The notes under the pieces were generated by a model. That model searched no databases and was not told the origin of the DNA. It worked only from the letters and a program-made list of their open reading frames with translations. This document shows, in pieces, positions 18,201-26,264 of a stretch of DNA of 64,000 bases. The stretch comes from Microvirga splendida. GTDB lineage: Bacteria; Pseudomonadota; Alphaproteobacteria; Rhizobiales; Beijerinckiaceae. The translations under genes and the position numbers were made by a program. The stretch is from the NCBI RefSeq assembly GCF_016427565.1, contig NZ_JAELXT010000002.1, positions 62,001 through 126,000 on the forward strand, given 5' to 3'. How positions within the stretch are numbered: the stretch's first letter is position 1; every line of letters begins with the position of its first letter.

Positions 18201-18704
18201 AGCCTCAACCGCGAGGGCCGCGAGCGGTTGCTGGCCGCCTTCGACGTGGTGAACGACCATTTCAAGCGCCTCTTCACCACCCTGTTCGGCGGCGGCACGG
18301 CCGAGCTGACCCTGGTCGATTCGGACGATCCGCTCGAAGCCGGCCTCGAAATCCTCGCCCGTCCGCCCGGCAAGAAGCCCCAGAGCATGACCCTGCTCTC
18401 CGGCGGCGAGCAGGCGCTAACCGCCACGGCGCTGATCTTCGCCGTGTTCCTCACGAACCCATCGCCGATCTGCGTGCTGGACGAGGTGGACGCGCCCCTC
18501 GACGACGCCAATGTGGAGCGCTACTGCGCTCTGCTCGAGGACATGGCCCGCCAGACCGAGACCCGCTTCGTGGTCATCACCCACAACCCGATCACCATGG
18601 CCCGGATGGACCGCCTGTTCGGCGTCACCATGGCCGAGCGCGGCGTCTCCCAACTGGTCTCCGTCGACCTCCAGAGCGCCGAGCGCATTCTTGAGGTAGC
18701 CTAG
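15246..18704 (+). CDS. smc: Chromosome segregation protein SMC
   Basis: SMC is the core ATPase of bacterial condensin. The 1152-residue protein has Walker A GPNGCGKSN at residues 32-40. Long coiled coils cover about 170-480 and 680-950, separated by a hinge-like central region. The ABC signature LLSGGEQAL lies near 1050 and Walker B PICVLDEVDAPLDD near 1074-1087. The central region (LWPPALDQITVEKGYETALG...VWRWDGF) is the alphaproteobacterial type and differs from the Bacillus hinge. scpA and scpB are not in the window. Confidence 0.97.
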   Translation: MKLTRLRIAGFKTFVEPTDFLIEPGLTGVVGPNGCGKSNLVEALRWVMGENSFKNMRATGMDDVIFSGSGGRPARNWAEVMLTIDNAERTAPAAFNDTDLLEISRKIEREEGSTYRVNGKEVRARDVQILFADAATGSRSPALVRQGQISEIISAKPQARRRILEDAAGIAGLHARRHEAELRLKAAEDNLVRVEDVTRELESQIESLKRQGRQASRYKNLSAEIRRLEALMYAISFSEARDQAATAERQVADALKAVADATEEQTRAATAQAVAAHALPGLRQEEAAAAAALQRLTHARNELESEERRSKDRVTELERHIGDLNRDLAREAAQRTDAEATIERLQSEAAEIALTTDGADDARAEAEERLHTAEAELHEAEASLSALQAQTSDLNARRAALERAVREEMERAARFRSEKERLEREIAALTGTTEDGPSLDDLREEMAMAEDSAGSAEEAVIEARETLSMAREAENRLRQPLNEAERKAQRLETEALTLAKLVTSATGDLWPPALDQITVEKGYETALGAALGDDLEASTNPSAPSHWEMTGAGAGDPSLPDGVRSLADLARAPAELQRRLRQIGVVSRADGLRLRPLLKPGQRLVSQEGDVWRWDGFTNAAEAPSPAARRLAEKNRLGDLEREAAEAREEAEHLRHEAEAALEAVRQAASHEMQAIEAARQARQALDAARTRLTAVERKEAELGQRRSALQEGLARLGESETEALERVEDAQGALQDLAPAPDLESRLLEERTRVAERRAAASEARAALQSLMHESELRRRRQEALAADIRLWTERVARAARAFEDLGERLERAQDEHQRLLEAPDTYLQRRRALIAEVEEAEARRKEAADRLADAETGLAETDRTARSALEALSAARESRAGSQARHEAAVARLAEITRTIAENLETTPAGLIELAGLKEATELPPHAEIESKLHSLKNDRERLGAVNLRADEELTELETKYNNIAGERDDLVEAIKRLRQAIGSLNREGRERLLAAFDVVNDHFKRLFTTLFGGGTAELTLVDSDDPLEAGLEILARPPGKKPQSMTLLSGGEQALTATALIFAVFLTNPSPICVLDEVDAPLDDANVERYCALLEDMARQTETRFVVITHNPITMARMDRLFGVTMAERGVSQLVSVDLQSAERILEVA

Positions 18705-18814
18705 CGCATCGTGCGGAAAAGTGGGTCCGGTTTTCCGCACCGAACGATGCGCCAGCTAAAGGAAAAGGCATCGAATGGATCCCAAAAGTGGATTCCACTT
18801 TTGGGTCCGATGCC
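18704..18814. repeat. Twin-module palindromic repeat, family C (copy 1)
   Basis: Two inverted repeats lie in tandem just after smc. Module 1 (18704-18752) has outer arms GCGCATCG / CGATGCGC around TGCGGAAAA/TTTTCCGCA. Module 2 (18767-18814) has GGCATCG/CGATGCC around CCCAAAAGTGG/CCACTTTTGGG. A second copy of the two-module design lies at 31390-31494. Confidence 0.8.
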
Positions 18815-19025
18815 GTAAGGTTTTGAAGGCCCGCCACGCTTCGGCCCCAAAAACATGTGCGCTTTCCGCCTCAGGCTGCGGGAAAACTACGTTAGCCCAG
18901 CAATTCCAATAACTTACATCTTTTCAGACTGTTCTTGACAGGGGTGCACCCCGCTCATATGGTGCGCCCGGCTTTCGGGGCTGGTTTTCCAGGCATTTTC
19001 CCGCAACGCTTCACAGGAGATCGCA
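18705..19025. other. 321-bp gap: repeat plus atp promoter
   Basis: This stretch holds the family C repeat (to 18814), then about 120 bp with no recognisable feature, then the atp promoter at 18935-18963 and a leader with AGGAG shortly before atpI. No gene is supported. Confidence 0.7.
18935..18963 (+). promoter_or_regulatory. Sigma-70-type promoter of the atpI-B-E-F'-F operon
   Basis: TTGACA (18935-18940) and TATGGT (18958-18963) are separated by exactly 17 bp. The spacer contains the perfect 12-base palindrome GGGGTGCACCCC (18941-18952), immediately after the -35 box, which is well placed to be an operator. The promoter is about 63 bp upstream of atpI. Confidence 0.7.
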
Positions 19026-19397
19026 ATGGCGGACCCTCACGAGCGGAACGGTGGAGATGAGCGGGAACCGAGCAGCGCCGATGATGCCGACCTGTCAGCG
19101 AGACTGAAGTCGCTCGATGCACGGATCTCTCAAGCATCCGTTCAACGAGCCGAGTCGGAACCTCGCGCCCGCCCGACGTCCAATTCCACTGCTCTTGGCC
19201 AAGCCTTCCGGCTCTCGGCCGAATTCGTTGCAGGAGTTGCGGCCGGCGGGATCCTGGGTTGGATCGTCGACTACCTGTTCGGATCTTCCCCTTGGGGTCT
19301 GATCGTTTGTCTGATACTCGGCTTCTGCGCCGGGATGCTCAATCTGATGCGAGCAGCCGGGGTGGTCAAACCCGCCCGGTATGAAGACAAGCGCTGA
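19026..19397 (+). CDS. atpI: F0F1 ATP synthase subunit I (AtpI/AtpZ)
   Basis: Small membrane protein (123 aa) that assists assembly of the c-ring or ion supply for F0. The N-terminal 60 residues are hydrophilic (SARLKSLDARISQASVQRAE). Two transmembrane helices follow at about 68-90 and 93-115, with GWIVDYLFGSSPWGL between them as in AtpI of alphaproteobacteria. It is the first gene of the F0 operon, and AGGAG lies just before the ATG. Confidence 0.9.
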   Translation: MADPHERNGGDEREPSSADDADLSARLKSLDARISQASVQRAESEPRARPTSNSTALGQAFRLSAEFVAGVAAGGILGWIVDYLFGSSPWGLIVCLILGFCAGMLNLMRAAGVVKPARYEDKR

Positions 19398-19456
19398 CGG
19401 ACCTCGACTTCGAACGCCGCACGGCATTGGCAACAACGAACTTTTGAGAGCGGATC

Positions 19457-20185
19457 ATGGCGAGCCCGATCGAACAATTCCAGATCAAGCCCCTTATTCC
19501 GGTCATCAACTTCACCAATTCGTCCGCCTTCATGATCGGCGCTGCCGCCGTGATCGTGGGCGGCCTCCTGTACGCCACACGCAACCGCGCCGTCGTTCCG
19601 GGCCGCGCCCAGTCGGTCGCCGAGGTGCTGCACGATTTCGTGGCGAACACGCTCGTCGATGCCACCGGCAAGGAGGGGATGAAGTTCTTCCCCCTCGTGT
19701 TCTCGCTCTTCATGTTCGTGCTGACGGCCAACCTGCTCGGCATGATCCCGGGCTTCTTCACGGTCACCAGCCACATCATCGTCACCTTCGCGCTCGCCAT
19801 GCTGGTGATCGGCACCGTGGTGATCTACGGCTTCGTCAAGCACGGTACCCACTTCCTCGGCCTCTTCGTGCCGTCGGGCGTGCCGGCTTGGCTCCTGCCC
19901 TTCATCGTGGTGATCGAGCTCATCTCTTTCCTATCCCGCCCGATTTCGCTGTCCCTGCGTCTCTTCGCGAACATGCTCGCGGGACACATCGCGCTGAAGG
20001 TTTTCGCAGGCTTCGTGGTCAGCCTTCTGGCGGCCGGCGGCGCCCTGACGATCCTCGCTCCGCTGCCGCTCCTCATGGCGGTTGCTCTCATGGCGCTCGA
20101 GTTCCTCGTCGCCGCCCTGCAGGCCTACGTCTTCACGGTGTTGACCTGCATCTACCTGAACGACGCGCTGCACCCGGGGCACTAG
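19457..20185 (+). CDS. atpB: F0 ATP synthase subunit A
   Basis: The stator half-channel subunit of the proton-driven rotor (242 aa, 5-6 transmembrane helices). The essential arginine is in [14 protein letters not shown], near residue 168. The N-terminus [12 protein letters not shown] and the C-terminal [14 protein letters not shown] are typical. It follows atpI and precedes atpE, the usual alphaproteobacterial F0 order, with the F1 genes elsewhere. Confidence 0.97.
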   Translation: MASPIEQFQIKPLIPVINFTNSSAFMIGAAAVIVGGLLYATRNRAVVPGRAQSVAEVLHDFVANTLVDATGKEGMKFFPLVFSLFMFVLTANLLGMIPGFFTVTSHIIVTFALAMLVIGTVVIYGFVKHGTHFLGLFVPSGVPAWLLPFIVVIELISFLSRPISLSLRLFANMLAGHIALKVFAGFVVSLLAAGGALTILAPLPLLMAVALMALEFLVAALQAYVFTVLTCIYLNDALHPGH

Positions 20186-20241
20186 GTCTGCGCTGAGTTA
20201 ACCTTCCCTCCCGATCACAGTATATCCCCAAGGAGATCACA

Positions 20242-20466
20242 ATGGATCCGATCGCTTTCAAGTTCCTCGGCGCGGGCCTCGCCTGCATTGGCATGGGCCT
20301 CGCCGCCATGGGCGTCGGCAACATCTTCGGCAACTTCCTCTCGGGCGCCCTGCGCAACCCGTCGGCGGCCGACAGCCAGTTCGCCCGCGCCTTCATCGGT
20401 GCGGCGCTCGCGGAAGGTCTCGGCATCTTCTGCCTCGTCGTCGCTCTCGTTCTGCTCTTCACCTAA
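20242..20466 (+). CDS. atpE: F0 ATP synthase subunit C
   Basis: The c-ring subunit: 74 residues, two transmembrane helices joined by the polar loop RNPSAADSQ. The proton-carrying carboxylate is Glu58 in ALAEGLGIF. The first helix is glycine-rich ([18 protein letters not shown]), as needed for close ring packing. AAGGAG lies just before the ATG. A strong intercistronic hairpin follows the gene and may raise c-subunit yield. Confidence 0.97.
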   Translation: MDPIAFKFLGAGLACIGMGLAAMGVGNIFGNFLSGALRNPSAADSQFARAFIGAALAEGLGIFCLVVALVLLFT

Positions 20467-20524
20467 TCTCAAGACGGTGATCGGGAGGCTGAGGCGCGCT
20501 TGACGCGCTTCGTCTCAACAGGGG

Positions 20525-20548
20525 TGACGGCGGATTGAACCGCCGTCA
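20525..20548 (+). terminator. Intercistronic hairpin between atpE and atpF'
   Basis: TGACGGCGG and CCGCCGTCA form a 9-bp perfect stem with a 6-base loop. There is no real U-tract, so this is more likely an mRNA-stabilising or partial termination structure than a full terminator. Confidence 0.5.
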
Positions 20549-20583
20549 TTCATGTTTGTAGGATGGTACTTTAGGATCTGCTC

Positions 20584-21132
20584 ATGGCTCAGGCTCAAAC
20601 GACCAACGCCACAACGGAGGCCCACGGCGGCGCTCACGAAGACGTCGGGTTCCCGCCCTTCGCGACGGAGACGTTCGGCGGTCAGCTCCTCTGGCTGGCG
20701 ATCACCTTCGTGGTGCTCTACACGCTGCTCTCCCGGCTGGTCCTCCCGCGCCTGAGCGGTATCATCGAAAACCGCCGTGCGATGATCGCCAGCGATCTCG
20801 ACGACGCGGCCGCCATGAAATCCCGCGCGGAAGAAGCAGGCTCCGCCTACGAGAAGTCGCTGGCCGAAGCCAAGGGCCGCGCTCAGGCCCTGGCCCAGGA
20901 AACCCGCGCCAAGCTCTCGGCCGAGAGCGACGCCAAGCGCAAGGCGCTCGAGGCCGACCTCAACCAGCGCCTCGCCGAGGCCGAGGCGACGATCTCGTCC
21001 AAGAAGTCCGAGGCCATGAGCCACGTGGACGCCATCGCGCGCGACACGGCTTCCGCCATCATCGAGCGCCTCACCGGCAAGGCCCCTGCCCCGCAGAAGG
21101 TCGAAGCCGCTCTCAACCAGATCAAGGCCTGA
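20584..21132 (+). CDS. atpG: F0 ATP synthase subunit B'
   Basis: The second, divergent b-type stator subunit found in photosynthetic and alphaproteobacterial ATP synthases (182 aa). It has one transmembrane helix at about residues 35-55 (LLWLAITFVVLYTLLSRLVL), followed by a long charged coiled coil rich in Ala, Glu and Lys. It pairs with AtpF to form the peripheral stalk. The symbol atpG (atpX or atpF2 in some genomes) is by convention for B' and should not be confused with the gamma subunit gene. Confidence 0.92.
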   Translation: MAQAQTTNATTEAHGGAHEDVGFPPFATETFGGQLLWLAITFVVLYTLLSRLVLPRLSGIIENRRAMIASDLDDAAAMKSRAEEAGSAYEKSLAEAKGRAQALAQETRAKLSAESDAKRKALEADLNQRLAEAEATISSKKSEAMSHVDAIARDTASAIIERLTGKAPAPQKVEAALNQIKA

Positions 21133-21145
21133 TCGGGAGACCCGC

Positions 21146-21631
21146 ATGTTAGAGAACACCACTTTCTGGGTTGCGGTCGCCTTCTTCATCTTCTGGGGCC
21201 TGATGTTCTATCTCGGCGTTCCGGGCAAGGTGATGAACCAGCTCGATTCCCGCGGCAAGCGCATTGCCGATGAGCTGGCCGAGGCCAAGCGCCTGCGCCA
21301 GGATGCCGAACGGCTCCTCAAGGAGTACGAGTCCAAGCGCGCCGCCGCCGAGCGCGAGGCCGCCGACATCGTCTCCACCGCTCGCGCCGAGGCCGAGCGC
21401 CTCGCCGCCGAGGCCCAGGAGAAGATGGCCGACTTCGTGAAGCGCCGCACGGCCACCGCCGAGGCGAAGATCGCCCAGGCCGAGGCCCAGGCCTCCGCGG
21501 AAGTGCGCGCCGCCGCCGTCGACGCCGCCATCAAGGCATCCGAGCGCGTCCTGCGCGACGAGATCACCGGCGCCACCGCCGCCTCGCTCGTCACGTCTAG
21601 CCTCAACGACGTGCGCACGAAGCTGCAGTAA
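21146..21631 (+). CDS. atpF: F0 ATP synthase subunit B
   Basis: Peripheral-stalk subunit b (161 aa). It has an N-terminal transmembrane helix (TTFWVAVAFFIFWGLMFYLG) and a long coiled coil. The family motif LDSRGKRIADELAEAKRLR lies just after the membrane segment. It is the last gene of the F0 operon, 13 bp after atpF', and is followed by a strong terminator. Confidence 0.95.
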   Translation: MLENTTFWVAVAFFIFWGLMFYLGVPGKVMNQLDSRGKRIADELAEAKRLRQDAERLLKEYESKRAAAEREAADIVSTARAEAERLAAEAQEKMADFVKRRTATAEAKIAQAEAQASAEVRAAAVDAAIKASERVLRDEITGATAASLVTSSLNDVRTKLQ

Positions 21632-21656
21632 GGCTTTTCGCACAGATTAGGATCTC

Positions 21657-21683
21657 AAAGGCCGCCCCCAAGGCGGCCTTTTT
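21657..21683 (+). terminator. Intrinsic terminator of the F0 operon
   Basis: AAAGGCCGCC and GGCGGCCTTT form a 10-bp stem with loop CCCAA, ending in a run of five T. Confidence 0.9.
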
Positions 21684-21710
21684 GCTGGAGAGCATCCTGG
21701 AAACCCAACC

Positions 21711-22373
21711 ATGCTTCTGATCTTCGACTGCGACGGCGTCCTGGTGGATTCCGAAGTGCTGAGCTGTCGGATCGACGCGGAGATCCTGACCGAGATGGGC
21801 GTGCCCTACACGGCCGAGGACATCGCGCGCCAGTTCGTCGGGGTGAGCCTGAAAGATCAGATCGCCCGTATCGAGGCAGAGCGCGGCTGCACGATCCCGG
21901 CCGATTTCAGCAAACGGCTCAACCACGCCCTGTTCGAGCGTTTCGAGACGGAACTTCAGCCGGTTCCCGGCGTCCGAGAGGCGATTCTCTCACTGCCCTA
22001 CCCGCGCTGCGTAGCCTCCTCCTCCACACCCGAGCGGATTGCTCTGTCGCTGCGCGTCACAGGATTGTCGGACCTGTTCGAGCACGTTTTCAGCGCCACT
22101 GAAGTAGCCTGCGGCAAGCCGGCGCCGGACCTGTTCCTCCACGCCGCCGCGCAGATGGGTGCGAACCCGCGCGATTGCGTGGTGATCGAGGATTCGAGCG
22201 CAGGCGTTCAGGCGGCGATTGCCGCCGGCATGCGCGTGATCGGCTTCATTGGCGGCGGACATTGCGGGCCTGAGCACCGGGAGAAGCTGCGGGCGGCTGG
22301 GGCGCCCGTGGTGATCGAGCGGATGTCCGAGCTTCCAGAGATCATACAACAGTTGATCTCTCCGCATCCCTGA
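21711..22373 (+). CDS. HAD-superfamily phosphatase
   Basis: A 220-residue HAD subfamily IA hydrolase, similar to YieH/sugar-phosphatase and beta-phosphoglucomutase-like proteins. Seen: motif I FDCDGVLVDSE at residues 4-14, motif II in ASSSTPERI, motif III lysine in CGKPAPD, and motif IV VIEDSSAG. The helical cap lies between residues 20 and 85. It probably dephosphorylates a small phosphorylated metabolite; the substrate cannot be read from the sequence. The gene starts 28 bp after the atp terminator and stands alone. Confidence 0.9.
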   Translation: MLLIFDCDGVLVDSEVLSCRIDAEILTEMGVPYTAEDIARQFVGVSLKDQIARIEAERGCTIPADFSKRLNHALFERFETELQPVPGVREAILSLPYPRCVASSSTPERIALSLRVTGLSDLFEHVFSATEVACGKPAPDLFLHAAAQMGANPRDCVVIEDSSAGVQAAIAAGMRVIGFIGGGHCGPEHREKLRAAGAPVVIERMSELPEIIQQLISPHP

Positions 22374-22423
22374 GCGCACGGCGAAGCCTGCTACCTGGCT
22401 TCCTCACTGAAGCCAGTTCGAAG

Positions 22424-24481
22424 CTACTCCCCAGCCCCTGCAGCTTGCTGCTTCTCGGGGTCGAGCGAAGTATCTGCCAAGAACAAGTCGGGACGAACCT
22501 GCCGCATCCGCTCCCCGAGAGGAGTCGCGAGGGTCCGTGAATACTCAATCGTGATATGGTGTGTATCGCGATAGACCAAGACGTTGCCACCTACCGGCAA
22601 GCACACTTGGCCGTCGCAGAATCTGTCGGTGAGATCGATGAAGCTGACCGTCTTGAGCTTTTCCCTAAGGTTGGACGTGGGATCGATCTCATTGAAATGC
22701 TGCCGAAACGGCACGCCGCATCGTTTGATGTCGTTGGGATAGGTCTCCACGCATTCGAGAACCCCTGCTTTCATCTTGGGATTATCTCGGATCGCAATCA
22801 CCGTTATGCCGTTCTCAGCCAACCGCTGCCATTGCTTCACATAACCATCAGGCACGTACTCGCCGGCCCCGTCCGGTGTCCTCATGCGCCGAGTGGATGT
22901 GGTGAATACAGCATCCGGCCGAAGCTTCTGCAGCACGTCATGAACGTCTTTGTTCCATTGCACACACGATGGATTGCCGCCCCTGTTCGGGATGAATGGG
23001 CAAGCGCTCTTGGTGATCGCAACGATCTGCCACTTTTGCTCGAAGGCCAGCTTCTCAAGAGCCGGGAGCCAATGTTCTGCATGAGAACCACCGACGAGAG
23101 CGATGGTCTTGCGGGGTTTTTCCTTGAGGCCGTAGGTGCATGTCAGCACCTCGGCTTTCTTTTCGTTCTGCTGGCAGCGGTTTGGATGCTTGCGTTTCAC
23201 AGCGGCAGGAGCTGGATATACGGGCACATTCGGCCTTACGGCTGTAGCAACTGCCATGGGGATGGCTCCGCCGGGATAATCCCTGTTCCTGTGCTCGAGG
23301 GTCTGACGCTCACGCTCTGCTGTGGTCTCGTTCAGAACGAGCCATGAAGCGGATAGAAAGAGCACTGGCATGGCCAGTGCGGCTCCCATGGCGTGGATGT
23401 GCCAAGCCTTCCTCTTCCCGACCGACGAGCGGTGGATCGGCTGCTCCAGCCAGCGGGCGGTCACATAGGCCCCGAACAGCGCGATTGCGATCACGGCCAA
23501 TCCGCCCCAAAGGCCAAGCTTCTTTTGGTGCGTGATCAGCAGAGCAAAAATCAGAACCGGCCAGTGCCAGAGGTAGAACGAGAACGAGATCTCTCCCAAG
23601 GCCACAAGCGGCCGCGCCGCCAGGATTCGATCGGCGCCAAAGCGCGTCCGGCCGCCGCCCGACAGAAGCACCAGCGCCGCGCCCAGGGTCGGCCACAGCG
23701 CGACATAGCCGGGATAATGAGCAGAGACCGGAATGACGAAGCCGCAGCTCACCACCGCGGCCAATCCCACCCATCCGGCGATCTCGCGCAACCGTTCCGG
23801 CAGTTGCACATGGGGAAGGGCAACGGCGAGAATTCCGCCCAGGGCGAATTCCCAGACCCGTGCCAGAGTATTGAAGTAGGTGGGCGATGGGTCGAGGCGG
23901 GTCTGCACTATCGAATAGGCCAGAGAGCCCAGGAACACGGCCGCGAGGGCAACAAGATAGGCGTAAGCTCCGGTGCGCAGCCTGCGGGCGGCAAGGGCTA
24001 CACCCAGCAGCAGGAAGGGCCACACGGCGTAGAACTGCACCTGCACCGACAGCGCCCAGAACTGCTGAACGGGGCTGGGCGCCTCGTCACGGGCAAGGTA
24101 GTCGACCGAGTTCATCATGAGCTTGACGTTCTCAAGATGAAGGGCGCTGTAGATCACCTCGGACAGAAAGCCTGCCTGCCGAGATTGGGGCATCCACAAC
24201 AGGGCGGCGAGCAGGGTCAGGGCGAGAACGGCATAGGCCATGGGCGCGATGCGCTTGGCGATGCGCCCCCAGAAGGCGACGACGTCGATGGTCTGGCTTC
24301 TCTGAACTTCCTTGTAGAGGGAGCCGGTGATCAGGAAGCCCGAGACGACGAAGAACACGTCTACGCCGCCGGAGACGCGCCCGCCCCAGATGTGGAAGCA
24401 GGCAACGAGCAAAGCTCCGATCGTGCGAAGTCCCTGGATTTCAGGACGAAAAGTGGAGCGTGCGGAGGCGGTCATCTGCAT
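22424..24481 (-). CDS. OafA/YrhL-type acyltransferase with C-terminal SGNH domain
   Basis: An inner-membrane O-acyltransferase (685 aa) that probably adds acetyl or another acyl group to a surface polysaccharide. The N-terminal acyltransferase-3 domain (about residues 15-345, roughly ten transmembrane helices) starts with FRPEIQGLRTIGALLVACFH, including the conserved His, and GGVDVFFVVSGFLI. A linker with one more helix leads to a periplasmic SGNH hydrolase-like domain (about 420-670) with VGGSHAEHWLPAL and the DTHH block near the end. ATG 24481 follows AGGAT; a TTG 21 bases upstream is the alternative. Base composition is a little lower in GC than its neighbours, so this surface-modification gene may have been acquired. 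Confidence 0.9.
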   Translation of the reverse strand: MQMTASARSTFRPEIQGLRTIGALLVACFHIWGGRVSGGVDVFFVVSGFLITGSLYKEVQRSQTIDVVAFWGRIAKRIAPMAYAVLALTLLAALLWMPQSRQAGFLSEVIYSALHLENVKLMMNSVDYLARDEAPSPVQQFWALSVQVQFYAVWPFLLLGVALAARRLRTGAYAYLVALAAVFLGSLAYSIVQTRLDPSPTYFNTLARVWEFALGGILAVALPHVQLPERLREIAGWVGLAAVVSCGFVIPVSAHYPGYVALWPTLGAALVLLSGGGRTRFGADRILAARPLVALGEISFSFYLWHWPVLIFALLITHQKKLGLWGGLAVIAIALFGAYVTARWLEQPIHRSSVGKRKAWHIHAMGAALAMPVLFLSASWLVLNETTAERERQTLEHRNRDYPGGAIPMAVATAVRPNVPVYPAPAAVKRKHPNRCQQNEKKAEVLTCTYGLKEKPRKTIALVGGSHAEHWLPALEKLAFEQKWQIVAITKSACPFIPNRGGNPSCVQWNKDVHDVLQKLRPDAVFTTSTRRMRTPDGAGEYVPDGYVKQWQRLAENGITVIAIRDNPKMKAGVLECVETYPNDIKRCGVPFRQHFNEIDPTSNLREKLKTVSFIDLTDRFCDGQVCLPVGGNVLVYRDTHHITIEYSRTLATPLGERMRQVRPDLFLADTSLDPEKQQAAGAGE

Positions 24482-24647
24482 TCTTATCCTGGCCGTGCTC
24501 AAGCACGACTCATGTCCATTCGAAGCCTGGACCTGAGTAGCGCAAGCTTCCCCCCACTTCTAGAAAGCCCATGCGCATTCGTCCCCCTCCATTTAGAGGG
24601 GAAGCTTATGATCCAGGAGGACCAATTGCCGCTAGGTCATGCCGTTT

Positions 24648-24687
24648 GACCGAAGCCCTCCCGCATCGATGCGGGAGGGCTTCGGTC
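24648..24687. terminator. Perfect 40-base palindrome after gcvPB
   Basis: Twenty-base arms, GACCGAAGCCCTCCCGCATC and its exact inverse, meet at an ATCGAT centre with no unpaired bases. It starts 3 bp beyond the gcvPB stop codon. Neither side has a T-run. It probably ends the gcv operon mRNA or protects its 3' end. Confidence 0.7.
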
Positions 24688-24689
24688 GT

Positions 24690-26264
24690 CTACTCCGCCG
24701 CTTCCGCCACCGGCGCGGGCGGCGTCCATTTGAGGATAGGGCTGCGGGCGGCGCGGGTCTCGTCGAGGCGGCGGCGGGGGGCGTGGTAGGGGGCGCCGGT
24801 GAAGCGCTCCTTGTCGCCGTTCTTGGCCGCCATGGCGAGGTCGCGCAGCATCGCGACGAAGAGGTCCAGCGACGCCTTCGATTCGGATTCTGTCGGCTCG
24901 ATGAGCATGGCCCCATGCACCACCAGCGGGAAGTACATGGTCATCGGGTGGTAGCCCTCGTCGATCATGGCCTTGGCCACGTCTAGCGTGGTCACGCCCG
25001 TGTCCTTGAGCCACGCGTCGTCGAACAGCACCTCGTGCATGCAGGGCTTGTTGCCGAAGGGCAGCGACATGAGATCGGCGAGGCCCGCGCGGATGTAGTT
25101 GGCGTTGAGCACCGCATCCTCGGAGGCCTGCTTCATGCCGTCCGAACCATGCGAGAGCATGTAGGACAGAGCGCGCACATACATGCCCATCTGGCCGTGG
25201 AAGGCAGTCATGCGGCCAAAGGGGGCGGCAGTGCCGCCGGCCTCATTGTTTTGCTCAACCAGTTCGAAGCTGCCATCCTTCACCCGCACGAACGGCACCG
25301 GCGCGAAGGGCGCCAAGCGCTCGGAGAGCACCACCGGGCCGGAGCCCGGGCCGCCGCCGCCATGCGGCGTCGAGAAGGTCTTGTGCAGGTTGATGTGCAT
25401 GGCATCGACGCCGAGATCGCCGGGCTTCGCCTTGCCCACGATGGCGTTGAAGTTCGCGCCGTCGCAGTAGAAGTACGCGCCCGCGTCGTGGATCGCCTTG
25501 GCGATCTCCGCCACCTGCGGCTCGAAGAGCCCGCAGGTGTTGGGGTTCGTGAGCATGATGGCCGCCACGTCGGGACCGAGACGCTCCTTGACGTCCTCCA
25601 CATGCACCCAGCCGTCCTCGCGGGCCGGAACCGGCTTCACCTTGAAGCCGATCAGCGCCGCGGTCGCCGGGTTCGTGCCGTGCGCGGAATCCGGCACAAG
25701 CACCACATTGCGGGTCTTGCCCTCGCCCTTGGCCTCGATGGCGGCCTTGATCGCCATCATGCCGCAGAGCTCGCCATGGGCGCCGGCCTTCGGCGAGAGC
25801 GCCACGGCGGTCATGTTGGTGAGCGTGACCAGATAGCGGCCGAGCTCGTTCATGAGCTCCAGCGCGCCCTGCACGGTGGAGACCGGCTGCAGCGGGTGCA
25901 CGTCCGAGAAGCCCGGCAGGCGCGCCATGCGCTCGTTGAGACGCGCATTGTGCTTCATCGTGCAGGAGCCGAGCGGGAAGAGACCTGTGTCGATGCCGTA
26001 GTTCTGCTGGCTCAGGCGTACGTAGTGGCGCATGGTCTCAGGCTCGGACAGGCCCGGCAGTCCGATGGCCTCCTTGCGCTCGAGCCCGCCGAGGCGCGGC
26101 TTGAAATCCTCCGGCTCGTCGAGATCGACGCCGGTGGTGTCATAGCGGCCGATCTCGAACAGCAGCGGCTCGATCTGCGCCAGCGCCTTGTTGCCGGTAA
26201 AGGTCGGATGCTCGGTGGTGCCCGCTTGGCCGGCGGAAGAGGGACGTCCCTGGCGGTTCAACAT
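24690..26264 (-). CDS. gcvPB: Glycine dehydrogenase (decarboxylating) subunit 2
   Basis: C-terminal half of the split P-protein of the glycine cleavage system, which decarboxylates glycine with PLP and passes aminomethyl to GcvH. It is 524 residues long. The PLP lysine is in INLHKTFSTPHGGGGPG (Lys295). The C-terminal domain contains CMHEVLFDDAW and HPMTMYFPLVVHGAMLIEPT. ATG 26264 overlaps the gcvPA stop (TGATG) and follows GGAGG. Last gene of the riboswitch-controlled operon. Confidence 0.96.
   Translation of the reverse strand: MLNRQGRPSSAGQAGTTEHPTFTGNKALAQIEPLLFEIGRYDTTGVDLDEPEDFKPRLGGLERKEAIGLPGLSEPETMRHYVRLSQQNYGIDTGLFPLGSCTMKHNARLNERMARLPGFSDVHPLQPVSTVQGALELMNELGRYLVTLTNMTAVALSPKAGAHGELCGMMAIKAAIEAKGEGKTRNVVLVPDSAHGTNPATAALIGFKVKPVPAREDGWVHVEDVKERLGPDVAAIMLTNPNTCGLFEPQVAEIAKAIHDAGAYFYCDGANFNAIVGKAKPGDLGVDAMHINLHKTFSTPHGGGGPGSGPVVLSERLAPFAPVPFVRVKDGSFELVEQNNEAGGTAAPFGRMTAFHGQMGMYVRALSYMLSHGSDGMKQASEDAVLNANYIRAGLADLMSLPFGNKPCMHEVLFDDAWLKDTGVTTLDVAKAMIDEGYHPMTMYFPLVVHGAMLIEPTESESKASLDLFVAMLRDLAMAAKNGDKERFTGAPYHAPRRRLDETRAARSPILKWTPPAPVAEAAE

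Noticed and set aside
24608-24649. 13-codon frame with a GAGGGG ribosome-binding site between the acyltransferase and gcvPB genes
   Set aside because: It runs into the perfect palindrome, has no codon-bias support, and the GAGGGG is part of a hairpin with CCCCTC.
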